A stretch of DNA of 58,031 bases from an uncultured Mycoplasmatota bacterium (GTDB lineage: Bacteria > Bacillota_I > Bacilli_A > RF39 > UBA660): contig CAOKET010000007.1 in the NCBI GenBank assembly GCA_948467605.1, positions 1 through 58,031 on the forward strand. Direction: 5' to 3'. The stretch's first letter is position 1, and each line of letters starts with the position of its first letter. Below, in pieces: positions 42,844-52,354 of the stretch. The notes below the pieces were generated by a model. It ran no database searches. It had not been told where the DNA came from and saw nothing but the letters and a program-made list of their open reading frames with translations. A program made the position numbers and the translations under genes.

Positions 42844-44988
42844 CTAAATATTTGGTTTTACTAGCGAAAGTGAGACTTTTTGTTTTTCTAAATTTATGCT
42901 ATCGACGTAACAATCAACTATATCACCAACACTTACAACTTCCATTGGATGTTTAATATATTTGTCGCTACATTTTGAAATATGTGCAAGTCCATCATCA
43001 TGCAAACCTATATCAATAAATGCTCCAAAATCAACTACATTTCTTACTGTGCCTTGCAATTTCATACCAACACGCAAATCTTCTATGTGTAATATATCAC
43101 TTTTTAGAAGTGGACGTGGCATATCATCACGGGGATCTCTTGTAGGATTTTTTAAACATTTTATTATATCTTCTAATGTATAATAATCTATTCCTAATTC
43201 TTTGCATTTTTCATTTATATCAATATTTTCTAATTTGGATTTACATTTTTCAGTTCCAATTTCATCTAAAGGTATTTCTAACCTTTCTAGAAATTTAACT
43301 GTACTTGGATAACTTTCTGGATGTATTGAAGTCTGATCTAAGATAAAATCTCCATCTACAATTCTTAAGAATCCTATTGATTGTTCAAATACTTTATCTG
43401 ATAATATTTTCTTTAGGGATTCTCTAGATAGTATTTTTCCATTTTTATTACGATAATCTATTATTTTTTCAATTGTTTTACTAGTTAGTCCTGATACGTA
43501 TTTTAATAATGAAGAAGATGCGGTGTTTACGTTTACACCTACACTATTTACTGCCTTTGATACAACGAAATCTAGGCTTTCTTTAAGTTTATTTTGTGCA
43601 ACATCGTGTTGATATAATCCAACTCCAATTCCACTAGGTGGTATTTTTACTAATTCTGATAGAGGATCTTGAAGGCGTCTTCCAATTGATACAGCACTTC
43701 TTTCATTAGGTGAAAGGTCAGGAAACTCTTCTTGTGCTAGTTTTTCTGTACTATAAATTGAGGCTCCTGCTTCACTTACAATAATGTACTCTACTTTTTT
43801 TGGTATTTCTTTTATTATATTAACAATGAAGGATTCGCTTTCACGAGATGCAGTACCATTACCTATTGCTATTATATCTACATCGTATTTTGCAATCAAT
43901 GCCTTAACTACTGCTTTACTTTGCTCTTCTTCTTGTTTAGAAAATGGCTTTATAACAGTAGATGTTAAATATTTCCCTGTTTTATCTATTACGGCTAATT
44001 TACATCCATTAGTAAATCCTGGATCAAATGCAAGCACTATTTTTTCTTTCATTGGTGGTTGTAGAAGTAAATTTTCTAAGTTTTTGCTGAAGTTTTCTAT
44101 TGCAGCATTATCTGCTTTTTCGGTTAGATCACTTCTTATCTCTCTTTCTATAGATGGATATATCAATCTTTTTACACTATCTTTTATAGCATTTCTTACT
44201 TCATAGGCAACAAAACTTGCTTCATTTTTTATTATTTTACTTTCTAAGTAATCTATTATTTTATCTTGAGATACATCTATAGATACTGTGAGTACTTTTT
44301 CATCTTCTGCGCGATTTATTGCTAAAATTCTATGTGGTTTTATATAGTTTATTGCTTCATTATATGAATAATACATTTCATATACTTTTTTATCATCAGG
44401 ATTATCTTTCTTTACTTTAGTAGATAAGCTTCCATTTCTATATACATAAGTTCTAATCCACTTTCTATATGAAGCATTATCACTTATCCATTCTGCTATT
44501 ATATATTTAGCACCCATTATTGCTTCTTCATATGTCTTTACATTATCATTTAGAAATTTTTCTGATATTTGTTCAAGTGTACCTTTTTCTGGAAATGACA
44601 TAATTATTTTAGCAAGTGGTTCTAATCCATTTTTAATTGCCTCAGTTGCTTTAGTTTTTTTCTTTTCTTTATATGGTCTATATAAATCCTCTACTTCGAC
44701 TAATTTAGTTGCAGACATTATTTTTTCACGTAGTTCATCGGTTAATAAATCTTTTTCATCTATTAATCTAATTACATCTTCTTTTCTTTTTAGGAGATTA
44801 ACTTGATATTCATAAACATCACTTATTTTTCTAATAGAGTCTTCGTCTAGTGAACCAGTTTGTTCTTTTCTATATCTTGCTATAAAAGGAATTGTGTTTC
44901 CATCACTTAACATTTCAAGAACTGCTGTTGTTTGACTTGTCTTTATATTTAATTCATCACTTATTTCTTTTATTATTGTTTGATTCAT
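42844..44988 (-). CDS. tex: Tex-family S1 RNA-binding transcription accessory protein
   Basis: 714 residues with full Tex layout: helical N-terminal domain (ISDELNIKTSQTTAVLEMLSDGNTIPFIARYRKEQTGSLDE), a YqgF-like fold (LAFDPGFTNGCKLAVID), helix-hairpin-helix regions (NTASSSLLKYVSGLTSKT) and a C-terminal S1 domain (GMKLQGTVRNVVDFGAFIDIG). Binds nucleic acids and transcription complexes; the exact role in this phylum is not fixed. First gene of a tex-DUF368 pair. Confidence 0.95.
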   Translation of the reverse strand: MNQTIIKEISDELNIKTSQTTAVLEMLSDGNTIPFIARYRKEQTGSLDEDSIRKISDVYEYQVNLLKRKEDVIRLIDEKDLLTDELREKIMSATKLVEVEDLYRPYKEKKKTKATEAIKNGLEPLAKIIMSFPEKGTLEQISEKFLNDNVKTYEEAIMGAKYIIAEWISDNASYRKWIRTYVYRNGSLSTKVKKDNPDDKKVYEMYYSYNEAINYIKPHRILAINRAEDEKVLTVSIDVSQDKIIDYLESKIIKNEASFVAYEVRNAIKDSVKRLIYPSIEREIRSDLTEKADNAAIENFSKNLENLLLQPPMKEKIVLAFDPGFTNGCKLAVIDKTGKYLTSTVIKPFSKQEEEQSKAVVKALIAKYDVDIIAIGNGTASRESESFIVNIIKEIPKKVEYIIVSEAGASIYSTEKLAQEEFPDLSPNERSAVSIGRRLQDPLSELVKIPPSGIGVGLYQHDVAQNKLKESLDFVVSKAVNSVGVNVNTASSSLLKYVSGLTSKTIEKIIDYRNKNGKILSRESLKKILSDKVFEQSIGFLRIVDGDFILDQTSIHPESYPSTVKFLERLEIPLDEIGTEKCKSKLENIDINEKCKELGIDYYTLEDIIKCLKNPTRDPRDDMPRPLLKSDILHIEDLRVGMKLQGTVRNVVDFGAFIDIGLHDDGLAHISKCSDKYIKHPMEVVSVGDIVDCYVDSINLEKQKVSLSLVKPNI

Positions 44989-45029
44989 TTTATCTTACCT
45001 CATAATTAATTGTAACATATTTAAGTATT

Positions 45030-45080
45030 TAAAAAAAGAAAAAAATCACAAATATCATATTTAAACGATACTTGTGATTC
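45030..45080 (-). terminator. Terminator of the 180-residue gene
   Basis: AATCACAA..TATC / GATA..TTGTGATT gives 12 paired bases with one mismatch and a 10-nt loop, then a long T-rich tract on the minus strand. Right next to the stop codon. Confidence 0.8.
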
Positions 45081-45083
45081 ATA

Positions 45084-45626
45084 TTACATTTCATCATCCA
45101 TATATATAGTCTCTATTTCAATAATGTTCATATCATCATCTAGTGAAACAGTTTCTACTTCCTCAATAGGTTCTTTATTATCCTCTATAACATATTCATC
45201 ATTAATAATTACTGTTTTCTTACTTGTTAAACTTTTATCTATTTTTTTTATTTCTAATACATTATTTATATGTGTTATTTGACTAGTAGATAATAATATA
45301 ATCGATATTAAAACTAATAAACTAGTTATAATATTTGGAAATAACATTAATGTTGATATTGATATAAATAGTAATATAAGCATTATAAGTCTAGCTTTTT
45401 TATTGAAGGTTTCTTTACTAAATAATTCTTTTTTTCTTTCTAAATTCTGATATTTTTGTTGAGTGCTGATAATACCATTAAGTAATTCAATATAACTATC
45501 TTTTTTTTCTATTACTATATCTTTATTATCGCCTGTTTTAATTTTTATTGTTTTATTATCTATTTCATAATTTACAATTATATTAGATTTATTAACATTA
45601 TCTATATATTCAAACATATCTTTCAT
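45084..45626 (-). CDS. Unknown two-helix membrane protein, 180 residues
   Basis: Not recognised. Residues 1-75 are soluble and Lys/Asp/Ile-rich, two close membrane helices follow (about 80-115), and the acidic C-terminus (EPIEEVETVSLDDDMNIIEIETIYMDDEM) contains an imperfect internal repeat VETVSLDDDM / IETIYMDDEM. RBS AAAGGGGG. It has its own terminator and lies between tex and dpaB. Both ends are expected on the same side of the membrane. Confidence 0.78.
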   Translation of the reverse strand: MKDMFEYIDNVNKSNIIVNYEIDNKTIKIKTGDNKDIVIEKKDSYIELLNGIISTQQKYQNLERKKELFSKETFNKKARLIMLILLFISISTLMLFPNIITSLLVLISIILLSTSQITHINNVLEIKKIDKSLTSKKTVIINDEYVIEDNKEPIEEVETVSLDDDMNIIEIETIYMDDEM

Positions 45627-45710
45627 AAAAAACCCCCTTTTTATTGGTGCATATTATAGCACAATATAAATAATTTGTAAATAATAAAATTTATATTTTT
45701 ATATAAAATG

Positions 45711-45736
45711 TAAAAAAAGAAGAGTTATTTCTTCTT
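45711..45736 (-). terminator. Terminator of dpaAB
   Basis: AAGAAGA / TCTTCTT stem across the dpaB stop, with a T-run (TTTTTTT) on the minus strand. Confidence 0.65.
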
Positions 45737-46309
45737 AACATATTCCCTTATTACGGGTTGTATTTGTTTGTTTTCAAGTGCTTCTTCAATAGTTGGAATT
45801 AATTTGTCGTAATGTGATATTAATGAATTTGGTTTATTTTCATAGTCATCTTGACCAAATGGTACAAAGAAAACACCTTTTCTATTATATAGATTCATAA
45901 TATTTGCCCCATTTGCAGACAAAGCGTCATTTGTTGATATTGCAAGAACTACTGGACTTCCATTTCTAAGTGTTGCTTTTACTGCTAAATTTACTGGATT
46001 GTCAGTTATACCATTTGCCATTTTAGCAATAAAGTCACCAGTTGCTGGCATAACAACCATAACATCCATCTTATTTGCAGGTCCAAACCTTTCTGCTTCT
46101 ACTATATTAGAAACTATTTTTTTACCAGTAATTTGTTCTATTTTTTTAGCAATATCAGAACCCTTACCAAATCTAGTATCATATTTTAATACATTTTCAC
46201 TTACTACTGGATATACATCATATCCCAAAGACACTAACTCAATTAAACTTTTTAATACTTCATTTAAAGTACAAAAAGATGCGGTTATTGCAAAACCTAC
46301 TTTTTTCAA
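45725..46309 (-). CDS. dpaB: Dipicolinate synthase subunit B
   Basis: 194-residue flavoprotein-like subunit (SpoVFB) of dipicolinate synthase, which makes the spore-core chelator DPA from a lysine-pathway intermediate. Family motifs: GFAITASFCT at the start, FGPANKMDVMVVMPATGDFIAKMANGI, and the AVKATLRNGSPVVLAISTNDALSANGANIMNL stretch. 3 nt after dpaA in the same direction. Confidence 0.95.
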   Translation of the reverse strand: MKKVGFAITASFCTLNEVLKSLIELVSLGYDVYPVVSENVLKYDTRFGKGSDIAKKIEQITGKKIVSNIVEAERFGPANKMDVMVVMPATGDFIAKMANGITDNPVNLAVKATLRNGSPVVLAISTNDALSANGANIMNLYNRKGVFFVPFGQDDYENKPNSLISHYDKLIPTIEEALENKQIQPVIREYVKKK

Positions 46310-46312
46310 AAT

Positions 46313-47101
46313 TTATCCCCCAATCTCTTTTTGTATTTTTTTTAATAATATTTTTCCTGAACGTGACGGGTTATATTTTGCTGGGATTCCTGGATATATT
46401 CCATAATTTTTAAAAGTTTCTCTCACTTCTTTACTAGCGCCATATGGAGGTGATGAAACATCTATTATTTTTGCATTACTTCCTTTTAACATATCAGAAG
46501 TAATAATATTTTGTGGTACTGTATTTATTATGCAGTCACTCTCAGCAAAGACAATTTTCATTGTATTAGGATTACATGTATAAAAACACCTACGTTTAAG
46601 AATACAATAATCACTATATTCTTTTACACCAAATATAACATTATACCCTTTTAACTTTTTATCAAGGCGTTTTCCAAGATTTCCATATCCTAAAATACAT
46701 ATATTATTAAAATCATAATTCTCTAATTCATTTACAATACCATCTACTGTTATATCATTGTTCTCATTATTTACTTTTTCATCTGCTAGAAAACTAATAA
46801 GATTTCTACCATTAATCATACTTTTTAAAGTATCATTTACAATACCCGTATATATTATTAAATCATCTTTTGCAGATTTAAAAAAATCTTTATCTAACCT
46901 TTTTAATCCATTTAAAGTTTTTATCTCATAATCATTACTTATACCACTTACAGGCAATATAACTACATTATATTTTTTAATATCTATATCTTTTAAATTA
47001 ATACTATCATTAAAGCCAAATGTATCTACATTGTGATTGAGTTTTAGCCCATTTATTAAAACATTATATCTTTCATCTCCACCTAAAATTAAAATTTTCA
47101 T
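46313..47101 (-). CDS. dpaA: Dipicolinate synthase subunit A
   Basis: 262-residue NAD(P)-binding subunit (SpoVFA). Shows a mixed Rossmann fold with ICILGYGNLGKRLDKKLKG (nucleotide loop) and a C-terminal SPPYGASKEVRETFKNYGIYPGIPAKYNP, typical of DpaA (shorter than the roughly 300 residues of Bacillus). Divergent from asnB across an 85-nt gap. In Bacillus this operon needs sigma-K; I did not find a clear sigma-K box here. Confidence 0.93.
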   Translation of the reverse strand: MKILILGGDERYNVLINGLKLNHNVDTFGFNDSINLKDIDIKKYNVVILPVSGISNDYEIKTLNGLKRLDKDFFKSAKDDLIIYTGIVNDTLKSMINGRNLISFLADEKVNNENNDITVDGIVNELENYDFNNICILGYGNLGKRLDKKLKGYNVIFGVKEYSDYCILKRRCFYTCNPNTMKIVFAESDCIINTVPQNIITSDMLKGSNAKIIDVSSPPYGASKEVRETFKNYGIYPGIPAKYNPSRSGKILLKKIQKEIGG

Positions 47102-47186
47102 TTACCATCACCAATATTAGTATATTGTAAAATAAGTAGTTGGTTCCATGTTTAATAACTTAACATATAATATAAAGGTGATTGAT

Positions 47187-48995
47187 ATGTGTGCAATATT
47201 AGGATGGATCAATTCTAAGGAAAAAATAAATGATAAGCAAGAAGTATTTAAAGATATGCTTGATTTAATGAGTTATAGAGGTAAAGATAACACTGGATAT
47301 TATTTTTTAGATAATATTCTTTTAGGTCATAAGAGGTTAGCAATTATTGATTTAGAAAATGGTAATCAGCCAATGCATTATAATGAATATACAATTGTCT
47401 ATAATGGAGAGATTTATAATGCTTCTAACTTAAGAGAAACATTAGAAAATAATGGTTATACATTTGATACTACATGTGATACAGAAGTAGTATTAAAAGC
47501 ATACGTTTATTATAAAGAAAAAGTCATGGAAAAATTAGAAGGTATATATGCGTTTGCTATATATAATGAAAAAGAAAAATCAATATTTTTAGGAAGAGAT
47601 AGATTTGGTGTAAAACCATTATATTATACATTACACAATAATAATTTCATATTTTCATCATCAATTAAAAGTATTTTAAAAAGTGGTGTTATAAAGCCAG
47701 AACTTGGATTAAAAGAATTAGGTGAAATAATAAGTTTAGGACCATCTAAAAGATTAGGTAGTGGCGTATTTAAAAATATATGTGAATTAAGACCAGCACA
47801 CTATATGATAGTTAAAAAAAATAAAATAAAAATAAAAAGATATTGGAATGTAAAAACAAAAGAATTTAATGATACTTTTTTAGAATCAACTAAAAGGGTT
47901 AGAGAATATTTAGAAGATTCAATAAAAAGGCAAATGGTAAGTGATGTAGACATTGCAACACTGCTTAGCGGTGGACTTGATTCTAGTATTATAAGTGCCG
48001 TTGTTGCATTAAATAAAAGGGATCAACTAACTACTTATTCTATAGATTATGAAGGAAATGATAAGTTTTTTAAAGGAAATGATTTTCAAGTATCATTAGA
48101 TGAAGATTTTATAAATATAATGTCTAGAAAATTTAATACTAATCACAATATGAAAGTAATTACTCAAGAAGACGTTGTTAATTATTTAGAAAAAACTCTT
48201 TATTTAAGAGATTATCCTGGAATGATAGATATTGATTCTTCCCTACTTTGGTTTTCAGAGGAAATATCTAATGATTATAAGGTTATTCTAAGTGGTGAGG
48301 TTGCTGATGAAATATTTGGTGGTTATCCTTGGTTTTATAAAGATAAATTAAATGATAGAAGTGAATTTCCATGGATTAATAATATAGATTATAGACAAAA
48401 TCTATTAAATAAAAATATTACTAAAAAAATCAATATACATAAAATAGTAAAGAGTGAGTATAAAAAGACAATAAAAGAATTGCCAAAAAAAGATAGAAAA
48501 GATAAATATAAAAAATTATTTTATATAAATATGACTCACTTTATGACTACTTTATTAGATAGAAAAGATAGAATGACTATGGGCGCTACTATAGAAGCAA
48601 GAGTTCCTTTTGCAGATACTAAATTAATTGAATATTTGTGGAATGTACCTTTTTCATATAAATATAGAAATAATACTGAGAAATATATCTTAAGAGAAGC
48701 ATTTAAAGATATTCTTCCTAAAGAAGTATTAACTAGAAAGAAAAATCCTTATCCTAAAACTCATAATCCTATATTTTTAGATATGGTAAAGAAATTATTA
48801 AAATCACGCCTTGAAAATAAGGAAAGTATTATATATAAAATATTTAATATTGATGAGATTAATAAATTACTTAGTGATGATCATGATTATGATATTCCAT
48901 GGTTTGGACAATTAATGACTAAACCACAACTTATTGCTTATCTTTATCAATTTGATTTATGGATTGAAAAATATAATATAAAAATAAATATATAA
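47187..48995 (+). CDS. asnB: Glutamine-hydrolysing asparagine synthetase
   Basis: Makes asparagine from aspartate, glutamine and ATP. 602 residues. The start must be ATG 47187, because the glutaminase nucleophile Cys has to be residue 2 (MCAILGW); the frame is open 39 nt further up. Glutaminase domain with RGKDNTGYY, HKRLAIIDLENGNQPM, YNGEIYN and RDRFGVKPLYY; synthetase PP-loop LLSGGLDSSIISA. RBS AAAGGTG. A terminator follows at once. Confidence 0.96.
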   Translation: MCAILGWINSKEKINDKQEVFKDMLDLMSYRGKDNTGYYFLDNILLGHKRLAIIDLENGNQPMHYNEYTIVYNGEIYNASNLRETLENNGYTFDTTCDTEVVLKAYVYYKEKVMEKLEGIYAFAIYNEKEKSIFLGRDRFGVKPLYYTLHNNNFIFSSSIKSILKSGVIKPELGLKELGEIISLGPSKRLGSGVFKNICELRPAHYMIVKKNKIKIKRYWNVKTKEFNDTFLESTKRVREYLEDSIKRQMVSDVDIATLLSGGLDSSIISAVVALNKRDQLTTYSIDYEGNDKFFKGNDFQVSLDEDFINIMSRKFNTNHNMKVITQEDVVNYLEKTLYLRDYPGMIDIDSSLLWFSEEISNDYKVILSGEVADEIFGGYPWFYKDKLNDRSEFPWINNIDYRQNLLNKNITKKINIHKIVKSEYKKTIKELPKKDRKDKYKKLFYINMTHFMTTLLDRKDRMTMGATIEARVPFADTKLIEYLWNVPFSYKYRNNTEKYILREAFKDILPKEVLTRKKNPYPKTHNPIFLDMVKKLLKSRLENKESIIYKIFNIDEINKLLSDDHDYDIPWFGQLMTKPQLIAYLYQFDLWIEKYNIKINI

Positions 48996-49020
48996 AGGGA
49001 CAGTAAAATGTTCTTTTTTT
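48996..49020 (+). terminator. Terminator of asnB
   Basis: AGGGACA / TGTTCTT (7 pairs, two of them G-T) with a 6-nt loop and a run of Ts. Confidence 0.65.
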
Positions 49021-49056
49021 ATTTATCTATGTTATTATATTCTTAGGTGATAAATT

Positions 49057-49215
49057 ATGGAAAATATAATGTTTGATGATAGAACAGAACTTGCCATTAA
49101 TCTTGTTAAATTAGCAGGAGAAAAAATTCTAGAAATATCAAAAAGTGGAAATGACTCAGAAGAAACTAAAATGCATTTAAATTTAGGAATATTTGGTTTA
49201 TCACTATTTAAATAA
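49057..49215 (+). CDS. Small acidic protein, 52 residues
   Basis: ATG with RBS AGGTGA; product MENIMFDDRTELAINLVKL ... GIFGLSLFK, helical and soluble with a hydrophobic end. Not recognised. It starts just after the asnB terminator and stops 31 nt before the convergent acetyltransferase. It may be real or a remnant of a longer gene. Confidence 0.5.
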   Translation: MENIMFDDRTELAINLVKLAGEKILEISKSGNDSEETKMHLNLGIFGLSLFK

Positions 49216-49246
49216 ATTTTTTTGATAATCGTTTGCTCAATTATTT

Positions 49247-49990
49247 CTATTTAATTAACTTTTCAAATGAGTTTGCATTTAATATAGTATTTGAAACAAA
49301 CTCTCCTTTATAAAAATTTGCCCAATTATTAAAAATACAAGGTGTGTTTTTGGCTTTTTCTAAAGAATCAATTTTAATGAAGTTAATATTAATATTTTTT
49401 TCTTTTGCATATTTTGTTAATTCTTTTACTTCGTATTCTACATATGGGCATTCATTACTATAATAAATAGTAAAATCTTCACTATCTATTCTCATAGATC
49501 TAGCACTATCATTAAATTTAGGAGTATCATTATTATCAAATTTTAGTGCTAATAATTCGTAATCTTGAGTACTATCCACTACTTTAAATCCATAATGTTC
49601 AAAGAACTTCTTTTCTCCAATAAATGGTTTTTTCTTTTTAGAAGTTAAAGTGCATATACCATTCATGTCTTTTTCTTTAGAATCATTTATAGCATATTCT
49701 AATAACTCTTTTGCAATGCCTTTTCCTTTAAAACTTCCCGCTACCCATAAACAGTAGATATATTCATAATTTTTACCACTAATAGGTACCCAAGCGGTTT
49801 CTATTGGTTCATACTCAATAAAAATTTTACCTCTAGCATTTAGTTTTCTAAATACATGTCCATCTTTTAATTTACTTCTAATCCATTCTTTTTTCATATC
49901 TACACCATTTTGATGTTTCGGATCACCAATAGCACAACATATATGTTCCTCATCAATGTTTTCTAATGTTAAATTTATATATTCATTCAT
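49247..49990 (-). CDS. GNAT acetyltransferase with YoaP-like C-terminal domain
   Basis: 247 residues. An N-terminal GNAT fold binds acetyl-CoA (motif A: CLWVAGSFKGKGIAKELLEYA, about residues 81-102, with the G-x-G pocket). The C-terminal segment after about residue 170 (DFTIYYSNECPYVEYEVKELTKYA ... CIFNNWANFYKGEFVSNTIL) resembles the small domain at the end of Bacillus YoaP. Acceptor unknown. RBS GAGGAG 10 nt before the ATG. A single gene with no clear partner. Confidence 0.85.
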   Translation of the reverse strand: MNEYINLTLENIDEEHICCAIGDPKHQNGVDMKKEWIRSKLKDGHVFRKLNARGKIFIEYEPIETAWVPISGKNYEYIYCLWVAGSFKGKGIAKELLEYAINDSKEKDMNGICTLTSKKKKPFIGEKKFFEHYGFKVVDSTQDYELLALKFDNNDTPKFNDSARSMRIDSEDFTIYYSNECPYVEYEVKELTKYAKEKNININFIKIDSLEKAKNTPCIFNNWANFYKGEFVSNTILNANSFEKLIK

Positions 49991-50087
49991 CTTACTTTAA
50001 CTCCTCTACAAACTTATCTGTTTATTTTAATTATATTAGATAAAAGAGCAAACCATAAATATAATTTGCTCGCTTAATCATAATTAG

Positions 50088-50696
50088 TTATTTACTTATT
50101 ACTTTTTTATGCCAAGTTTTTTTATTGCATTTTGGGCATTTCATTTTTCTTGTCCTATTAATATGTGTTGCAAATAATACTTTTTTATATGTTGGTACAT
50201 ATTTATAATGGCAATTATCACATTCATAATAACCTGCTATTTGCTCAATTCTTATTGTATAACAAATACCAATTGCAAATGGAATGATTCCAACAATAAT
50301 TAATACTACTCTTAACCAATCTTGCATACTAACAAATGCTGCAATAAATATGAAAGCAAACATATTAATAGATATAGTTACTCCTATAAATATTTCTATT
50401 AACAATAACTCTTTGTCTCTTTGCTCTTTAATTTTTGTCATTTCAAGTAAATTTTCTTCTAATTTTTTTTCATTATTCTTCATATCCACAATTTCACCAC
50501 TAAACAGATCATTTATGGTAATATCAAGTATTTCACATAATTCAAGCATATTGTTAGCATCAGGTAGGCAAATGCCATTTTCCCATTTTGAAATTGATCT
50601 ATCAGTTATATTTAACTTTTCTGCTAGTTCGCTTTGAGTTATATTTTTTTCTTTCCTTTTTAAACTTATAAATTCACCTATTTTAATTTGATCCAT
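50088..50696 (-). CDS. Xre-family regulator with TM helices and zinc ribbon
   Basis: 202 residues. Residues 8-62 form an Xre helix-turn-helix (FISLKRKEKNITQSELAEKLNITDRSISKWENG). Two membrane helices lie at about 105-150. The C-terminus is a zinc ribbon with CDNC (Cys pair) and CPKC (Cys pair). This makes a membrane-tied transcription regulator, probably answering to the envelope or to metal/redox state (inference). RBS AGGAG. Confidence 0.85.
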   Translation of the reverse strand: MDQIKIGEFISLKRKEKNITQSELAEKLNITDRSISKWENGICLPDANNMLELCEILDITINDLFSGEIVDMKNNEKKLEENLLEMTKIKEQRDKELLLIEIFIGVTISINMFAFIFIAAFVSMQDWLRVVLIIVGIIPFAIGICYTIRIEQIAGYYECDNCHYKYVPTYKKVLFATHINRTRKMKCPKCNKKTWHKKVISK

Positions 50697-50808
50697 ATAG
50701 TTTTCTCCTTTCTTGATTTAACTATATAATAAATCATAAAAATATAACACGAACTAAAAGTTGAGTTTAGTGAAATGTATCTTATTAGTTTTTTAAATTA
50801 GTAAATTA

Positions 50809-51141
50809 CTATTTTTCTCTACAATGACATTCTGGATTTGTGCAAGTACAATTAGGATTATAACCACTAGCACATTCAGAGTCACATGTACATTTCCATC
50901 TTTTTAAAGTTGGAAATAATTTTTTACAATGTTCTTTCATTTCTTCATTAGTCATCCCTGCTTGTTTACCATACTTTGAACACATTTCTATATATTCTTC
51001 TATTGTAACTTTATCTATAAACTCTCCATTTTCAAAACAATATTTACAATAGTCTTCATTAATACTTCCATCTTTATTTATACCTAATTGTTCGCTTGAT
51101 ATTATAGGCATACCACAACTTTGACATATTTTATTTTCCAT
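50809..51141 (-). CDS. Zinc-ribbon protein with Cys-rich tail
   Basis: 110 residues starting at ATG (MENKICQSCGMP) after GGAGG. N-terminal zinc ribbon CQSCGMP ... YCKYC, a helical middle (VTIEEYIEMCSKYGKQAGMTNEEMKEHCKKLFP), and a C-terminal tail with seven Cys and one His in 22 residues (CTCDSECASGYNPNCTCTN). The N-terminal part resembles the putative zinc ribbon family often seen near regulators. Metal binding is likely; the role is unknown. Confidence 0.8.
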   Translation of the reverse strand: MENKICQSCGMPIISSEQLGINKDGSINEDYCKYCFENGEFIDKVTIEEYIEMCSKYGKQAGMTNEEMKEHCKKLFPTLKRWKCTCDSECASGYNPNCTCTNPECHCREK

Positions 51142-51209
51142 TTTTAATTCCTCCAATTATTTTTTATAAATTATTATTTATATAATTTCAATAATATTTC
51201 ACGAAAATC

Positions 51210-51335
51210 TTAATTCACATTTCCTAATTCTACAACCTCAAACTTTTTAGAATTATGATTATATACTATTTTAGTTATACTTGTATTTGCTAAATGCCCT
51301 ATTTTTTCTTTTGTTTGTTCAAATAGATAGATTAT
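51210..51335 (-). pseudogene. 3' remnant of a lost gene
   Basis: A 41-codon frame without a start (opened by TGA), reading YLFEQTKEKIGHLANTSITK then IVYNHNSKKFEVVELGNVN and a stop. It resembles the C-terminal strand pattern of a histidine-phosphatase-type protein (ANTSIT...Y....F), but this match is weak. Lies at the left edge of the accessory island, so it may be a gene cut by insertion of the restriction-modification pair. Confidence 0.4.
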
Positions 51336-51371
51336 TCAAGTTAAAATCTTTAAATTGTCATTTGCTGTAAA

Positions 51372-52325
51372 TTATAATTTTGCGTTGTTCACTCTATTAG
51401 ATATATCATTAAAAAAATCTTCTATTTCTTCATTCATAACAAAAGGTTGATTAAGGCTAGTTAATTTCATATTTTCAATATGTTTTTTGAAGTATTCTTT
51501 TGAATTTATATTACTATCACACATTATGCAATTTCTTTTTTCTTCTATACATACACGCCCCGTTGTTCCACTACCTGAAAAAAAATCTAATACTATTGAA
51601 TCTGGATATGATAAGGATTTAACAAATCTTCTTATTATTTCTAATGGCTTTTGTGTAGGATGACCAACCCTTTCTAAAGAATTACCATTTAATCTTCCAA
51701 TTTCCCAAACATTAGTAGGATTTTTACCTTTTCTAACATTGTCAGGATTTAATCTTTTGTCTTTTAATGCAAGTTCTAAATCAGCATCTGAATATTTTAC
51801 TCTAACAGAGTCTAAATCAAAATAATATTTATCAGTTTTTGTTAGCCATATAACTTCTTCATGTCTGTTAGCGAAATAGCGGTGTGCTGACATTCCATTT
51901 TTATAATACCAAATAATTGTATTAACAAGTCTAAATTTCGTATTATGTCGGCAGTGATAAATTATTTCAATCAAATCTCCACCTTTAGCTGATTGAAATT
52001 GTGTTCCACCAAAAATAACCATATTTCCATTTTTAGAAAGCACTCTATATGATTCATCAAGCCATTTTGATGCCCACTCAATATAATTTTCATAAGTATC
52101 CCACGATTCCAAATCTAGATTATAAGGAGGATCAATTAAAATTAAATCAATTGAATCATTTGGAAGTGATTTTAACAAATCTAGGCAATCCTTATTAAGT
52201 AATATACAATTAGTTTTTTTTGGAATTGAAAAATCTATACTTGTTTTATGTTTAATATTATTTGAGTTCATTTTATTTATTGACATCAATGCAGAATTAT
52301 TATGTGATTTATTATGTATTGCCAT
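51372..52325 (-). CDS. Type II adenine-N6 DNA methyltransferase, RsrI-like (GAATTC)
   Basis: 317 residues. The motif order is that of the beta class: catalytic DPPY at residues 65-68 comes before the AdoMet motif FSGSGTT near residue 245. The sequence follows M.RsrI over long runs (ANRHEEVIW; NPTNVWEIGRLNGNSLERVG; HPTQKPLE) and even the N-terminus (MAIHNKSHNN) is similar. It should methylate the adenine of GAATTC to protect against the adjacent nuclease. Spaced 29 nt after the restriction gene. RBS AGAGGT. Specificity is inferred from similarity known to me. Confidence 0.92.
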   Translation of the reverse strand: MAIHNKSHNNSALMSINKMNSNNIKHKTSIDFSIPKKTNCILLNKDCLDLLKSLPNDSIDLILIDPPYNLDLESWDTYENYIEWASKWLDESYRVLSKNGNMVIFGGTQFQSAKGGDLIEIIYHCRHNTKFRLVNTIIWYYKNGMSAHRYFANRHEEVIWLTKTDKYYFDLDSVRVKYSDADLELALKDKRLNPDNVRKGKNPTNVWEIGRLNGNSLERVGHPTQKPLEIIRRFVKSLSYPDSIVLDFFSGSGTTGRVCIEEKRNCIMCDSNINSKEYFKKHIENMKLTSLNQPFVMNEEIEDFFNDISNRVNNAKL

Positions 52326-52354
52326 TAATATTTACCTCTTTATCTTTCTATGTT

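Noticed and set aside
47102-47186. Sigma-K promoter for dpaAB
   Set aside because: CAATATACTA on the minus strand is only loosely like a sigma-K -10 box and no matching -35 is clear.
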